DNA of 64,000 nucleotides. It comes from Hirsutella rhossiliensis (taxonomy: Eukaryota > Ascomycota > Sordariomycetes > Hypocreales > Ophiocordycipitaceae). The stretch is taken from NCBI RefSeq assembly GCF_020360975.1, contig NW_025408668.1, positions 2,542,001 through 2,606,000 of the forward strand, in the 5' to 3' direction. Each line of letters starts with the position of its first letter. Position 1 is the first letter of the stretch. The position numbers were made by a program, and so were the translations under genes. Shown here piece after piece: positions 12,001 to 20,060 of this stretch. The notes beneath the pieces are model-generated. The model worked only from the letters and a program-made list of their open reading frames with translations, was not told the origin of the DNA and did not search any database.

Positions 12001-14652
12001 GCCAAAGCATGAAGCGAGGCCCTGCATATCGATCGGCACTGCCAGGGACCGGTGATGCGTGGCATGGACCTCGTGGTGGGCGTCCTGTGGAGTAGGGGGA
12101 AACTCGCCGTGGCTGCAGTCTTTCAGATAGTCGGTCCAGAACTGCTCTGATGCAGATCGGATGCTTTGTTGTCCGTCCAAGTGATGGCGCACGAAATGCG
12201 CGAAAGGAGCCGCGTCCAGTGTGTTTACCACTTCACCGAAGTAGATCTTCTTGAGCTGGTTGAGCATCAACTGCAGAGACCATCCGTCAATGATGCTGTG
12301 GTGGATCTTGAGGTGAAAGGTCCATCGCTGCCGTTCCTCTTGCCAGCGGACGAGGCCTCGACACAGATCGGAGCCCAGTGACATGGCTGCCTCGTGAAGA
12401 GACTCGCTCCATCTGGCTGGGCGATGCCGGATCTGGACTTGTATAAAGCTGTGCATTGTAGCATCCCAGACGAGACGGTTGCGAAGCACGGGTTGAGAAG
12501 CCAACAAGCCGTCCCAGGCGCCCTGCAAGCGGTCGACGTCAGCATCATGACGCAGGGTCCAGCTGAAAGCACAGATGTACGAGCCGGGGCACTTGATATC
12601 CAGGGCCATGAGGGCTGCCTGATATGGGGTGCAGGGATAGATGTCCTCGACGGCGGCCACAGAAACCCGACAGGCCTTGGCCACGTCGTCCATCAACGGC
12701 GCCAAGGGCCTGGTCGGGGACAGCAAGCTGAACGGGCGGTATGTGGGCGATGGCGACGGCTGCACCCGCGGGGTCTTGTTCGCGAGGGACTGGCAATGCC
12801 GGACAAGCTCCTGGATCGTCTTCGCAGTGAAGATGTCAGCGGCACTGACGTTGATGCCGACGTTTCGCGCTCGGGCGGCCATCCGAATGACGTCGAGTGA
12901 GTCGGCCCCCAACTCGGCGAGGGAGGCCGTGGATGCGATGGACGAGGCCGGGCGCAGCAGCACTTCTGCCCAGGCGGACTGCAAGAGCCGTTCCCCGGGC
13001 CCGGCCACGACGGCCCGGTCCGCGGTTTCGGCGCCGAACCTGTCTACGAGTTCCCGGAAGGTCGCTTCTTCCAGCTCCTCCAGCCAGGACTGGAGACAAA
13101 ATCGATCCACCTTGGCGCTTGCCGTCAGGGGGATTTCCCCAACGGGCCACCACGTTTTCGGCATGGCCGAGGCGGGCAGGCGGCTCGATGCCGCCCCCTT
13201 GGCTTCGTGGAGCATGCGTCGAATCTCCACCGACGGCTCGGCGAGCGGAAGCCGTGTTTCGGGACCGGTGCCGGCTTGGACATGAGGCAGAACAACGAAG
13301 CTGCAGAGGCTACCAGAGGAGCTCCCGCGGCGTGGCAGGACAACGACGCACGCCGTCACATACGGACCCTTCAAGATGCAACGCTCGACGTCGGCCAGGT
13401 CGAGGCGGATGCCGCGGAGCTTGACCTCGGCATCCCGGCGGCCGATGAGTCTGATTGTGCCGAGCCCTGCCGGCGAAAGCTCCGAGCGCCCCAGATCGCC
13501 GGTCCTATAGAACCTCACGCCGTCCATGTGGCATTCCGGCGGCCGGACTGCGCCTTCAGGGGACAGGTATCCCCGCAAGAGCTGAGGGCCGGCCACGCAA
13601 ATCTCGCCCACTTCACCGGCCCGGACCGCCTGGCCACCGCCGTCGTCCAGGAGGCGCACATCGAGTCCCGGCACCGGGCGGCCTATACATGCCGCGTCGA
13701 CGCCCTCGTCCTCGCCGAGGTCTTGCACCGTGCACACGGCCGTCTCGGTCGGCCCGTAGGCGTTAAACATGCGCACCCTGCGGCGCCAACGGCTGGCCAA
13801 CTGCGATGGCAGGACCTCGCCGGAGCTGGCCAGGACGCGGAGGCTCGGCACGCCCTCCGGGTCGATTGTCTGTATCACCGTTGGGGTCAGCTGCGCATAG
13901 GTGATGTGCGTTTTGCGCAGGAAAGCCGTCATGTCCTCCATCATAACCTCTCGCGGCGCCAGGACGATGCATCCCCCGCAAGCAAACGTCATGAACAGGT
14001 CGAGGCCAAAGACGTCAAACGTGGGGGCCGCAAATTGCAAGGTCCGGGTGTGCGAGTCGAGGTTGAACATTTTGGTCAGCTCCACGGCGTTGTGCCGCAC
14101 AGCACCATGTTCCATCATGACCCCCTTGGGAGTCCCGGTCGAGCCAGACGTGAACAGAATATGGCAGAGGTCCTTGCCATGTTGGGAAACATGGTCCAGG
14201 TTTGTCGAGGCGTAAGGCGGGCGTTTGCCGCCCTGGAACATGTCATCCAGAGCAATGAAGGCCAGGTCAGTCCTCACACCTGGTCTGCTCGGGCCCGAGC
14301 CTAGCACGAGGCCGGCGCGGGAACATTGCAGGATATACTGCATCTGATCCGCAGTTGCACCCGTGGGAAGCGGCATCCAGACCATGCCGGCCTTCAGAAC
14401 AGCCAGGACGGCGATGATGAGCAGCGGCGATTTGTCCGGACAGAGTGCAACCACTTCTCGTCCGGGGACTTGGGTCTCACACAGAAACCGTGCCAGGGAG
14501 TTGGACCGTTCGTTGAGCTCTTGATAGCTGAGACGCTCGTGAGGGTAGAAGTCCAATGCATGATTTGCAGGGTGCTTGCGGACTTGGTCCTCGAAGACCT
14601 GATGCAACAACTGCCGTGGCCTGTCCATTGTGTGGGCTTCCTGGCTCTCCAT
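1..14652 (-). CDS. Multimodular non-ribosomal peptide synthetase, 5' part (five A domains, 3' end outside window)
   Basis: One uninterrupted minus-strand frame of 4884 codons runs off the left edge with no intron. The first ATG (14650-14652) follows an in-frame stop at 14671-14673; a second ATG lies at 14628. Order: A1-T1-C1-A2-T2-C2-A3-T3-C3-A4-T4-C4-A5. Every A domain has the TSG(S/T)xGxPKG core (plus positions near 14120, 10870, 7630, 4370, 1120) and a closing K-x-D motif; the last, SSKTDRKSL, lies at about 50-80, so T5 is just outside. Phosphopantetheine serines are residues 585, 1676, 2750 and 3838 (LGADSL, LGGDSF, LGGDSI, VGGDSL). Condensation active sites are HHSIIDG (784), HHALYDG (1865), HHAVFDG (2952) and HHSIFDG (4037). 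Modules repeat every ~1085 residues, leaving no room for epimerisation or methylation domains. There is no N-terminal C domain, so A1 loads the first residue. It would build a peptide of at least five residues on carrier-bound thioesters in the cytosol. Termination lies outside the window; the product is unknown. Confidence 0.97.
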   Translation of the reverse strand, partial: MESQEAHTMDRPRQLLHQVFEDQVRKHPANHALDFYPHERLSYQELNERSNSLARFLCETQVPGREVVALCPDKSPLLIIAVLAVLKAGMVWMPLPTGATADQMQYILQCSRAGLVLGSGPSRPGVRTDLAFIALDDMFQGGKRPPYASTNLDHVSQHGKDLCHILFTSGSTGTPKGVMMEHGAVRHNAVELTKMFNLDSHTRTLQFAAPTFDVFGLDLFMTFACGGCIVLAPREVMMEDMTAFLRKTHITYAQLTPTVIQTIDPEGVPSLRVLASSGEVLPSQLASRWRRRVRMFNAYGPTETAVCTVQDLGEDEGVDAACIGRPVPGLDVRLLDDGGGQAVRAGEVGEICVAGPQLLRGYLSPEGAVRPPECHMDGVRFYRTGDLGRSELSPAGLGTIRLIGRRDAEVKLRGIRLDLADVERCILKGPYVTACVVVLPRRGSSSGSLCSFVVLPHVQAGTGPETRLPLAEPSVEIRRMLHEAKGAASSRLPASAMPKTWWPVGEIPLTASAKVDRFCLQSWLEELEEATFRELVDRFGAETADRAVVAGPGERLLQSAWAEVLLRPASSIASTASLAELGADSLDVIRMAARARNVGINVSAADIFTAKTIQELVRHCQSLANKTPRVQPSPSPTYRPFSLLSPTRPLAPLMDDVAKACRVSVAAVEDIYPCTPYQAALMALDIKCPGSYICAFSWTLRHDADVDRLQGAWDGLLASQPVLRNRLVWDATMHSFIQVQIRHRPARWSESLHEAAMSLGSDLCRGLVRWQEERQRWTFHLKIHHSIIDGWSLQLMLNQLKKIYFGEVVNTLDAAPFAHFVRHHLDGQQSIRSASEQFWTDYLKDCSHGEFPPTPQDAHHEVHATHHRSLAVPIDMQGLASCFGVTPAVILYGITALILATHSDTPDIVMGLILAGRDASLDGLFHMLGPAFACVPFRTQIDHHVPLYPFFQHIQSQILAIAPHQQYGLERINKCGPGAAAACQLKTLVVVQPEDERSAGSGLWDEVHGQSSGLADSVPFSLELILADQSILVNCNSDPALVSPHHAQTVIDHLSQALQSLSSLSSQETVGHIQLTHEHQHSRMLQWAESYGSAVNACLHTLLQTSVEKFADRTAIRESATERRLTFRELDVFSSRLAIFLAESCLVSEQTIVAMAMDKCALAVVTIFAILKTGSAYLPLDPSWPLERVRRIVDDAGAAAIVCSPAIADGYTSLRQQLIPLHDSHWKDQELQVLASAEWAPRGSPSDLAVLMYTSGSTGVPKGVMLEHGALSTSLMHLARAFALQPGYHHLQFSSFVYDVSIADIFIPLLSGACICVPTEDDRLNRLSATIRRMEINSAILTPSMTGLVAPQDASTLKTIMTGGEMTSRALIRTWAPLVRLLNAYGPTEASITTTVTDPLKVDSDPGIIGRNVTGWHLILRRNNHGELYEAPFGCTGEIAIAGHSLARGYLHNIELTNKHFVTFPHLHKSQLPSRVYLTGDIGRYESDGSMRILGRRDRMMKINGIRVDPGEAEDRLRRLGGPFASVVVQCTLDKANVCRLVAFVTVDGHNSDSTASRALILDARTTFYELCRDARRRLLEHLPISYVPSLFVPISHVPRTASDKIDYKRLRAELQKFPLAPFLIASDGETDHDPMADADPATPTERAMEGVFRNVFHVQGRLGVAADFFRLGGDSFAAIKLASVAREHSLEITVQQVYRYPRLKDLAAVARYKTEASIDGAGQDEGRNASWSVRVPDEVWREVRDVTGFALDEMEDVYPASPFQEGLMAASLHGVTPNGVDEGATYQAKLVFQLAAETDADRLAQAMDKVVSQNPILRTTLVSSTRGLMQIARKKLPRDRDAPFHYEIETASCQHPTRLVMRMHHALYDGPTIHLLLQDINFWYGEPDGIRIPPVPYRRFVEYLLSTASESASEYWTENLRDAPLTPFPPVCENENRTAAIQHVHLSTTVCLDLPRQCGISAATLAAGAVALLLSAYSFAEQVCFGMTLSGRDSPELERIAGPTLSTVPMRVHMCPQQSVLSFLQRLQSSLLDMRQHQHFGLKNILRLPGQGPRNAGQFRTLLVMQQGPGQSSSEEQPPGVVEKLLPDESSMHVENPLVIIGHVDSLTGHVDLKVEHDVACVSHVQARRFIQQLGQAITELSLPHRPLSELDLASSADRAEIAAWNPKPSAAPSRGICQIFQDMALQRPGLPAVEAIVGGQGLGTVHRMTYKQLDGASTALSYAIGRCAPNSRRIALCHGRPSLVLTAMLAVWKAGKAFATLDPSAPADRRQHILADLGDDTVVLTDSSEAQTFAPFSVFILDSMLQEAESKPDTDDIVRHANKASDTAYVLYTSGSSGTPKGVVVRHSAIALSLLDIGATMGLNSETRMLQFATCAFDTSLLEIFATLMVGGCVCIPSRSQRLDGNLGQAINQLQVSHLVLTPTIAALLSPAHLPTVRSLMLVGEPPTKQLVVNWTSSSLPHDIQIMNGYGPTEASVHSSTNSSLGPDEPHNIGRSTACGLFLVVPEQPTKLAPVGAIGELVICGNTVADGYLNQPEQTKQEFGTDPLWAPWTEATSRVRFYRTGDLARYASDGSLTYLGRKDLQVKMHGQRVELSEIEWHISRSAQFADCIVDIVPPGTLVAFVLSRERGNSKAACNGPLSPGQIDEAAVSRTQSRLRCALPKYMVPHVFVPYGCWPTTTSGKIDRRQLRASVESSLDNYRVRPRGSKRPARNLAQKALFESIAEAMSIAEDQIGLDDSVVSLGGDSITMIRILALSRQRKLNIDVSRAYPSSTLEDLAMTPDLSLPTRIGEDAAPPPPFSLITWLDREGICAKAADQCQVPIASITDVYPCTSMQQSLMISSAKAPGAFLNQEVFQLPPGLSVPKLIRAIQSLWQRHDILRARIILQDECRGLQVVLREDAHVSRISTEKLDEFLLQDSFVAFGYGTKLSRCAVVASQSLTYLVLSQHHAVFDGWSMNLFKHEMQILYAERGLGLPPTQPYALFARHAMNISNNSAAHRYWQTRLADIQSGSLPQVRQAAAFAANQKYALTVQLPSEPAYMLATLAEASWGVLLGRYLDCEDVSFGVVRSGRAVPLSGIDMLMGPTLASIPRRLRAVREQKVAAYLRQVQVETTQAMPWEQFGLSNIRKIDKDAFQACKFNSMLVVQPPAVHPGPEDKEAFLIPQNDVSKGFVDSDCLIVECQPTGDDQVIISISYDDRLTSSDDARWMAYHFSHTLQELGTNETGTIGDLVMSGSERLVQECRWNSIRIDACHQLVDELFSDRASQWPDFPAVEAPDASLTYEQLNTLSSAGASRLQLECGVCRGDLVPLLMSKGAAMIVAMLSVLKAGAAYVPLPTDAPSERLCFLMGEINSPIVVTTADQDSLIRTLSAQPITWDIEELSKGPCPEPVGNDDAVKYNHCRDLRSHSDLAYILFTSGSSGTPKGVMIEHSALAATALINGRDINYQAKTRTLSFASYTFDVNVMEIFLTLLHGGCLYIPPENRRLGDLCAYMEERQIELAFLTPTAIQNILYSSRRVPSLKTLCSGGEPLTKSIVQEWAASVRLINSYGPTETCFDACRNPHVTIDGDPNNIGFAIGTHLWVVELGNYGSLAPVGSAGELLISGPTLARGYLKDQQRSQAAFIDGSQFPWVQPGEERLYVSGDIVRRNPNGSITFIGRRDQQIKLNGFRIELGEIEQCLERCPSVVSAVADKVTSQEDCSEMLVAFLTLALREQPHGRELLLPPAPDTRSIIQGVQARIDGLLPQLMAPRVYLPLSRIPLTPSGKMDRKALQALVGQLPPEQILLYQAASSVIRQPSTVTERILQGLWAQVLKVNPKHLGLDTQFTRVGGDSLTAINLASLCREVGFKLEVADILRMPQLEHMANHVERNQQRAKVDGQYINIQTTVASKSWRDPRLLSQVCQECSLSINDIEDVYPCTPIQEALMAATVRQPKTYIDHSMFLVPPSTDPERLRTSWDVVHQANAILRTRLCPATTDQGVQMMQVVTRRPSLWIDADNEVDSAIDMGLGTPLVRYRIRPSGKAFIFEMWRHHSIFDGFSSLALWQDLEHAFAYSVPPKPRPSYRTFVDFVQGADKAEAVSFWQAQLDGHQPEAFPALPSPDYLPQADSNTSQTLESRLSWSSASTFSFATVARAAWAAMLAMRSRSSGVAKDVCFAVTLSGRTAPLAGIEDIVGPTITTIPVRTQFELDDPVSQFLEHVQDQALDMLPFEHFGLGRIREISLSARDACACVNLLVLQPAQLGDTAVPLGLRRMSEATNGLRELFGLVMECSQNSAKDHVSISAAYDPSLLTGPEVRHILEQFQQMIGILSRRACDNSTIRSAFWELAEGADLGRTVEWNLPGDQSPPPQLHELVEETARHHPEQLAVDCHDGQLSYAELVAASGTLALYLQSEHGVRPGHLVPICTEKSRLMVVGILGIIKAGAGYVPLDTNHPEARIQHIIHEIRPQVIIVSPLQATRRRFPLRTLVLDWEHLSAPGPPRTLYSSCPDDVAYVIFTSGSSGAPKGVVMEHKAASRSVLEHAKRFQHDRQGVRRRSLQFSSYAFDVSVIDIFAVLASGGCVCIPSEAQAVDNLEGFIQSKRIDFANLTPTVANLLDPVRTPTLKTLAIGGEMANRALLHKWTSRDSPVELFVNAYGPTEAGISCAAGLLTATSLIGYVGKPLATGLWIVDEHDHNHLVPVGSVGELVVTGSTLARGYLNDEEQSRQSFLEHVPWLAKVGQGRLYKTGDLARFDVNGHVELVGRREDTQVKLRGLRIELGEIEAAIGASSWASRIQRVVVAKILRDGIPLLAAFVQFSPDECLSTPDLASIFCRPSEQFLVFVGSTQESLRKQLPEYMVPRLWLPVSAWPLLRSSKTDRKSLAASAEALDSKRVFAYQR

Positions 14653-15627
14653 TTGTTGCGAATACAGCGTTCAGGGACATAAAAATGGCTATAAAACCTT
14701 AAGTGTTGGCCTTGATCAGATGGTTCAGTGATATCAGAAGTGTGCAGTGTCAATCCCTCTGCATCTCTCTTTCCTACGCGGTTCAAGTACCTTTTTCATA
14801 TCCCTCGTTTTCCCGGGCCACTCAATCTAGATCCTCCTCGACCCTGATCATCCGTATTATTACCTCAATCATGCTGTCGGCTATGGGGCCCTTCTGGGAA
14901 GTCTTAGAGGTTCACATCAGCTTCCATACTAGTCTCTGAGACTTCTCTTTGACAGGCGGTCACCCCGAATGCAGGTCTACTTCAGGTCTCTCCCTCTGCA
15001 TCAGACCGCATCGGCAAGCAAGGGAACAAACAACAGCCTCAGAGGCTGTGGCTCTTCGAGTTTGTTCTTCGTGACACCATGGCGGAGCTGGCTTTTTTGT
15101 TGACGGGTGCTCTATGTTTGTTGGGATCGAAAGAAAAGGGGCGGATGGGATAAAGGGAAGAAATAGCCGTAGGGAGAGCGAGAGAATAAACCTCTACCTA
15201 CTTCGGAAGCATGCCGCTAGAGTCTGAGGTCCCCGGATCCGTCGTCCGTCGTTGGTGCCACGGCAGCTTCGCAAGGCATGCTCTAGATATTTGAGGTCAG
15301 CCCGCATGCATGATGGTAGGGATCTACGAAATAATGCGACTGGGGTGCCAACCGACTACATTGCCTATAGTACAGGGGCGGGATTAGAAGTCGTTTTTGA
15401 GGCCCCTAGTACCACCGAGCAGAGTCCTATACAGATTAATGCCTCTCTAAATGGGCTCCAAGGGTCACCAGAGTACATATAAAGATGTCAGCTGGACCCT
15501 GGCCCCAACAGTTTCCCTCCAACCTTTCGGCGCCCGGCTCTACCTGACCCCTGATACCTTGACTGGGAAAGCACACTCTCCATAGTTCCTTGACTTGCTA
15601 CGTTGTGGTAGCTTCACGACTTTTGCC
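14653..15627. promoter_or_regulatory. Divergent NRPS/P450 intergenic promoter region
   Basis: This 975-bp gap separates the NRPS start (minus) from the P450 start (plus), so both genes must be driven from it. A TATA-like catataaag lies at about 15476-15484, some 145 bp before the P450 ATG, and CT-rich stretches occur near 14755-14830. I see no supported gene: the short frames here are low-complexity and match nothing I recognise. No binding site for a named cluster regulator could be assigned by eye. Confidence 0.6.
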
Positions 15628-17489
15628 ATGTTGGAGCATCTGTCCTGTCTTCACATATCACTGAGCCTTGGGCTCATTGTGCTGCTATTCCTCGTCCGGC
15701 GCCTCTACTGGCACCCTTTAAGCCAATTCCCAGGTCCCGTGCTGCCGGCGTTGACCAGCTTCTACCAATTCTACATGTTCTGGACCGGCCAGGAAGGCGA
15801 GTGGTATAGCAAGCTCCATGAGCAATACGGTAGCGCAGTGCATCCTATCCGGTTGGCCTGTGGCCAGGAGGCCGCTAAACTTGGTGCCGTCATATAGGTC
15901 CGGTGGTACGATGCGGCCCAAACCACCTCTGCTTTAACGAGCCTTCCATGATCACCACTGTCTATCATAGACACGCCGACAAGACGGATTTTCACCAGGA
16001 GTTTTCCTGTTCGACCGCGGTCTTCAACAAAAAGTCCCACACCGACCACGCCTCAGCCAAGCGTCGCTTTGGCCATGCGGTACGTGACCAGACCGTGTCC
16101 GCCGTTGGTGACGAGGTCTACTAAGCTTGGTTGTCTTTCCACAGTACTCTCTGCCATGCGTTCAGCTCTCGGAGCACGCCCTCGACGACCAAGTCACCCA
16201 GTTGATGTCGAGTCTCCGAGCCGAGTCGCAGAAAGCTCCGCGAGTCGATCTTGGGGCGTGGATCAGGTAACGTAATAGTCCGTGGAGATTGACGCCACGC
16301 CGCCAACTGTGGTTGTTTAGATACTTTTCGTTCGACGTCATCGCCGCCATGTCCCTGGGGATTCAGTTGGGATTCATGGATGCGAAGGGGGATGTCCGCG
16401 GCCTCATTCGCAACATGGGGCAAACAACGGCCTTGCAGCAGCGGCTGTCGCTGTATCCGCCCATCGCAGCCTTCGCGCGAAACAACCCGCTGGGCCGGCG
16501 CCTCTTTGTTTCCCGCCCAACCGATCGCCGGGGCTTGGGCCTGTTCATGGCGGTAAGCCCCTGTCACTCCTGTTCGTGGCATCATTGGTTGATCGCATCG
16601 GGTTCCCATGTAGGAAATCCGTCAAGTGGCTCAGCAGCGACGGGCGTGCGCCGGCAAGCCCCGGTATGAGCACTCTATGTTGGACCAATGGCTTGCCTCT
16701 CCTTCGCCGCCCAACGACCGAGAGATCCCGCTGCAAGAAATCGAGGACCAGCTTCTCATGGACATGTGAGTGTGCGGTGGCCGAGACAACACCTGAAACC
16801 CCTCTGACCACACGTACAGGATGGCCGGCCCCGATTCCATTGCCCTCATGGTCACCAACCTGGTCTTTCTCATTGCCCATGACCCCTCCATCTTTCATCG
16901 AGCTCAGGCGGAAGTCGATGCGGCCTTCGTGCAGGGCCGTCTCTCCGGCAAGGTCCCCGCGTACGAGGCCTCCCGGCGTCTCCCATTCATCACCGCCTGC
17001 GTCAACGAGGGGCTTCGTTACATCGCATCCACCTTCCCTCGCCGCCGCTGCTCGCCGCCGGGGCAACCCTTCTCCCTGGCTGGCAAGTACGTCCCCCCCG
17101 GCACGTCGGTGTCCTCCAGCGGCGCCACCATTGGCCGGCATCCGGATCTCTACGGCGACCAGGCAGACCAATTCCTGCCTGACCGGTGGCTGAGTGCCTC
17201 GGCAGAGCAGCTGCAGGAATGGGGCCGCATGGATGTGCACTGGGGAGTGGGGGTTCGAAAGTGTCTCGGGAAACACATCGGGTTGATGGCTCTTTACAAA
17301 GCAATTGTCATGGTGGGTTCAATGCCCGTCCAGGGTTGGCGCCTAATCGTGGATGGTCTGCTGACAGGCTTGCCATCATCCTTCCAGCTCGTTCGGACCT
17401 TTGATCTGCAACTCGAAGAGACGACCTCGATCAACAAGTGGAGCTACCCATCCTCCGAGTACATGCTGATGAGACCGCGGGCTCTGTAA
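15628..17489 (+). CDS. Cytochrome P450 monooxygenase (pisatin demethylase-like), seven exons
   Basis: Exons inferred by splice signals and family continuity: 15628-15829, 15898-16079, 16145-16266, 16321-16552, 16614-16765, 16820-17312, 17388-17489. All six introns (54-75 nt) are GT-AG and the phases agree, giving 494 residues, normal for a microsomal fungal P450. The N-terminus has a hydrophobic anchor followed by FPGP; then come GPNHLCFNEPSM, the I-helix AGPDSIA (Ser where Thr is usual), the K-helix ExxR (EGLR), PDRW, and the heme loop WGVGVRKCLG with the Cys ligand (Trp replaces the usual Phe). The last intron (75 nt) is a multiple of three and unspliced reading would stay open; splicing gives the better family match. 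It should act at the ER as a haem oxygenase needing a P450 reductase. Its head-to-head position suggests that it oxidises the NRPS product; this is inference. The subfamily call is from overall pattern only. Confidence 0.9.
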
Positions 17490-17799
17490 AGGAAGCTCCA
17501 GGTCAAGTGAGTTACAGCTAGTAATTAGGCTGAGGCGAAGTTGGAGTCAAGGTGACGCGAGTACTCCGTAAGCTGAAAGACTTTGCTGGGTTCTAACTAC
17601 GGAGTAAGCTGGTATTATGACAATCAGACGAGGATGCGGGCTGATGATGATCGGATGCAGGCAGGGGTACAGAGAAAGGTGTCAGGAACCCTGCCGTACT
17701 GGCCGGTACTAGCGGTCTCGAATTAGGAGCTTATCCCGCCCGAATTTTGTTCATTGGGTGAGACCGGAGACATGTATGTCTTGCATCCGGGTCTATGTA
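17490..17799. other. Gene-free spacer between P450 and Fot1 element
   Basis: About 310 bp downstream of the P450 stop. I see no reading frame, tRNA or repeat beyond a short imperfect repeat of 'actccgtaa/actacggagtaa' around 17560-17610. It presumably holds the P450 3' UTR. Confidence 0.5.
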
Positions 17800-17801
17800 T
17801 A

Positions 17802-17844
17802 ACGTACCCCACTGCGTCATGCAACGCACTAGGTCATGCAACAA
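17802..17844 (+). repeat. Left terminal inverted repeat of Fot1/pogo element
   Basis: 43 bp starting ACGTACCCCACTG and containing GTCATGCAAC twice. It matches the reverse complement of 20164-20206 at 39 of 43 positions by my alignment, and TA precedes it. Confidence 0.9.
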
Positions 17845-17883
17845 TTTTCAACACCTGACGCGTCTTCTTCAAATTGACGCGAT

Positions 17884-20060
17884 ATGGATCACAACCCTCG
17901 TATTGCAGAGGCAATTATAGAACTGCAATCCCAAGATCGCCCTAAATATGCAGAGACCGCGAGGAGATACAATATCGACAAATCCACGCTGTGGCGCCGC
18001 TTCAAAGGCAAAACAGCCTCAAATCACGACGCGAACTCTTACTCGCGACAGAAACTCACCAGCGCGCAGGAGGAGATTCTTATTGGGCACGTCAATAAGC
18101 TGACCGACCGTGGTATCCCGCCTACCCTCAGATGTTGAAGAATATCGCCGAGGAAATCGCAGGGACAGAGCTTGGTGTCAACTGGGTGAGCCGCTTCCGC
18201 AAGCGACACCATGACCGTCTTTCGAGCTTGTATTTGCGCACCATAGATCATCAGCGGAAGGCTGCTGATAATTCAGGCATTTCCAAACTTCTTCAATCTA
18301 GTAAGACTGCTTTTTATCGTCATTTCAAGGGGTATACTGCCGACAATACTCGGTCAAATGCCGTAAAGTCGCCATTTCTGACCGAATCCAACTAGCTCCG
18401 CGAAAAGATCGAAAAGTACAACATCAGTCCCTCAAATGTTTATAATTTTGACGAGAAGGGATTCCAAATTGGTCTCTCTCGCTCCACCAAGCGAGTTGTC
18501 CCCCGAGAAGCCCTCAGGCGCGGAAAACTGGTCAGGGCAAGCCAAGACGGGAACCGGGAGTTCATCACGCTGATCGCTGCCATATGTGCAGATTATTCGT
18601 ACCGCCACCGGCCCTCATTTACAAAGGGAGTCAAAAGACTTTCAAGATACTTGGCTTGAGGATTTTGACCATTCCAGCAAGTAGCCTTCTTCGCCAGTAC
18701 GGAAAACGGCTGGAGCTGTGATGCACTGGGTTTACACTGGCTTCAGCGCATATTTGACTGCCATACGAAGCAAAGGCTGGTCGTGCCTACCGTCTCTTAA
18801 TTTTAGACGGTCACAATAGTCACATTAACCTGAAATTCATTGACTATGCCGATCGGAATCGAATTCTCATTGCTGTGTTGCCATCGCACTCAACTCATCG
18901 GCTTCAACCACTCGATGTTGGCCTGTTTTCCGCACTCTCCACCTATTATGCTCAAGGTTCCGACCAGCTGATGTCCATTGGATGGGGTTAATTCGCCTTA
19001 CCAAACGGAATTTTGGCCACTCTTTCGTGATGCGTGGAACCAGGCATTTACGGCCAAAAATATCGAGGCTGGTTGGCGGGCCACAGGAATCCATCCACTC
19101 GACCCCGGCAAAGTATTGTCCAAGATTAGCCACAGCAGTGATGTGACACCCCCACAAACTGCATCTGAGGAAAGGGCGATGAAGACTCCAGGCTCTCTTC
19201 GGGCTATTCGGCGCATTACCCGCCGTCTCCGCAAGGAAGGGCTGATGGACTCCCGAGTCACAGCGCTCTCCCGAGCATCAGAGAAACTGGCGACACAATA
19301 TGAGCTCGTACAACACGAAAATCGAGATCTACAGGAAGCGCTCAAACTTGCACATAAAAAAGGGAAACGCAGAAAGGCCTTGGGCCTTTTCAATCCGGAA
19401 GAAAGTGGTGGCCAGCCGGTCTTTTTCAGTCCAGCCAAGGTGGAACTGGCGCGGCGACGTCAGACGGACAAGGCACAGGCCGACGAGCAGCGCAAGCAAG
19501 CCATTGAAGATCGTCGACTCCAGGTAGCCATATCACGTGAAGAAAAGGCTCGAGAATCTGCCGAGAAGAAAAAACAGCGGGCTGCAATGCGTCAGGCCTT
19601 GCGAGAGCAGCGTTCTCGAGAGAAGACAGAGCGTGCTGCGGAGCGCGAGGCAAAGCGAGCTGAGAAACGGGAGGCCGCAGCAAAATTAAAAGCAGAGAGG
19701 TCTGCACGCGAGGCTGAACGCCAGGCTATTCGGGAAGTCAAGTTTGAGGTAGCTGCTACGTCAAAGCCTGGTGTAAGAGGGCACAAAAGACATGGTAGCG
19801 GTGAGAAAAACGAGGGGCGTTGGAAGCGGGTTTGCGCGACGGGCATTCAACCACGCAACAACTCGGAGGAAGAAAGGGTAAAGATTGGTTCTGAAGCTTC
19901 AGTGGCTCGAGACCACAGTCCCGGAGCTTTAGGGGTAAAGACATACCTCCCGTTCGACGGAAGCGCAGGAAGTATGGAGGCCGGTTTCTCAGTCTCTCAG
20001 GTCTGGGCGGACCACAAGACCGCCTGCTCATATTTCCTAAGAAAACCATCATATAGATAG
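17884..20060 (+). pseudogene. Fot1/pogo transposase relic (HTH, DDE domain, coiled-coil tail)
   Basis: The start MDHNPRIAEA... carries a psq-type helix-turn-helix (ARRYNIDKSTLWRRF), then a CENPB-type region, then a DDE_1 domain. The three acidic residues remain visible in separate frames: YNFDEKGF (~18450), LILDGHNSH (~18800) and LQPLDVGLF (~18905). The tail, 18978-20060, is one open frame of 360 residues with a very Arg/Glu/Lys-rich coiled coil. Breaks: a frameshift near 18130; a TAG at 18393-18395 where a CAG would read through; several frame changes between 18600 and 18680; and another near 18965. The protein cannot be made whole, so the copy is dead unless served in trans. Confidence 0.88.

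Noticed and set aside
59..14304. Many plus- and off-frame minus open frames of 60-365 codons over the NRPS, including 6133-7161 and 13207-14304 on plus
   Set aside because: They overlap the continuous NRPS frame, show no family motifs, and arise from its GC-rich codon bias.
14703..15482. Short plus-strand frames in the NRPS/P450 promoter region (14703-14939, 15252-15482)
   Set aside because: No recognisable domain, low complexity, and located in the shared promoter region.
16121..17304. Minus-strand frames of up to 243 codons over the P450
   Set aside because: Antisense to a P450 with all hallmark motifs and consistent introns.
19426..20052. Minus-strand frames over the Fot1 coiled-coil tail
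   Set aside because: Antisense shadows of an Arg/Glu/Lys-rich repeat frame.
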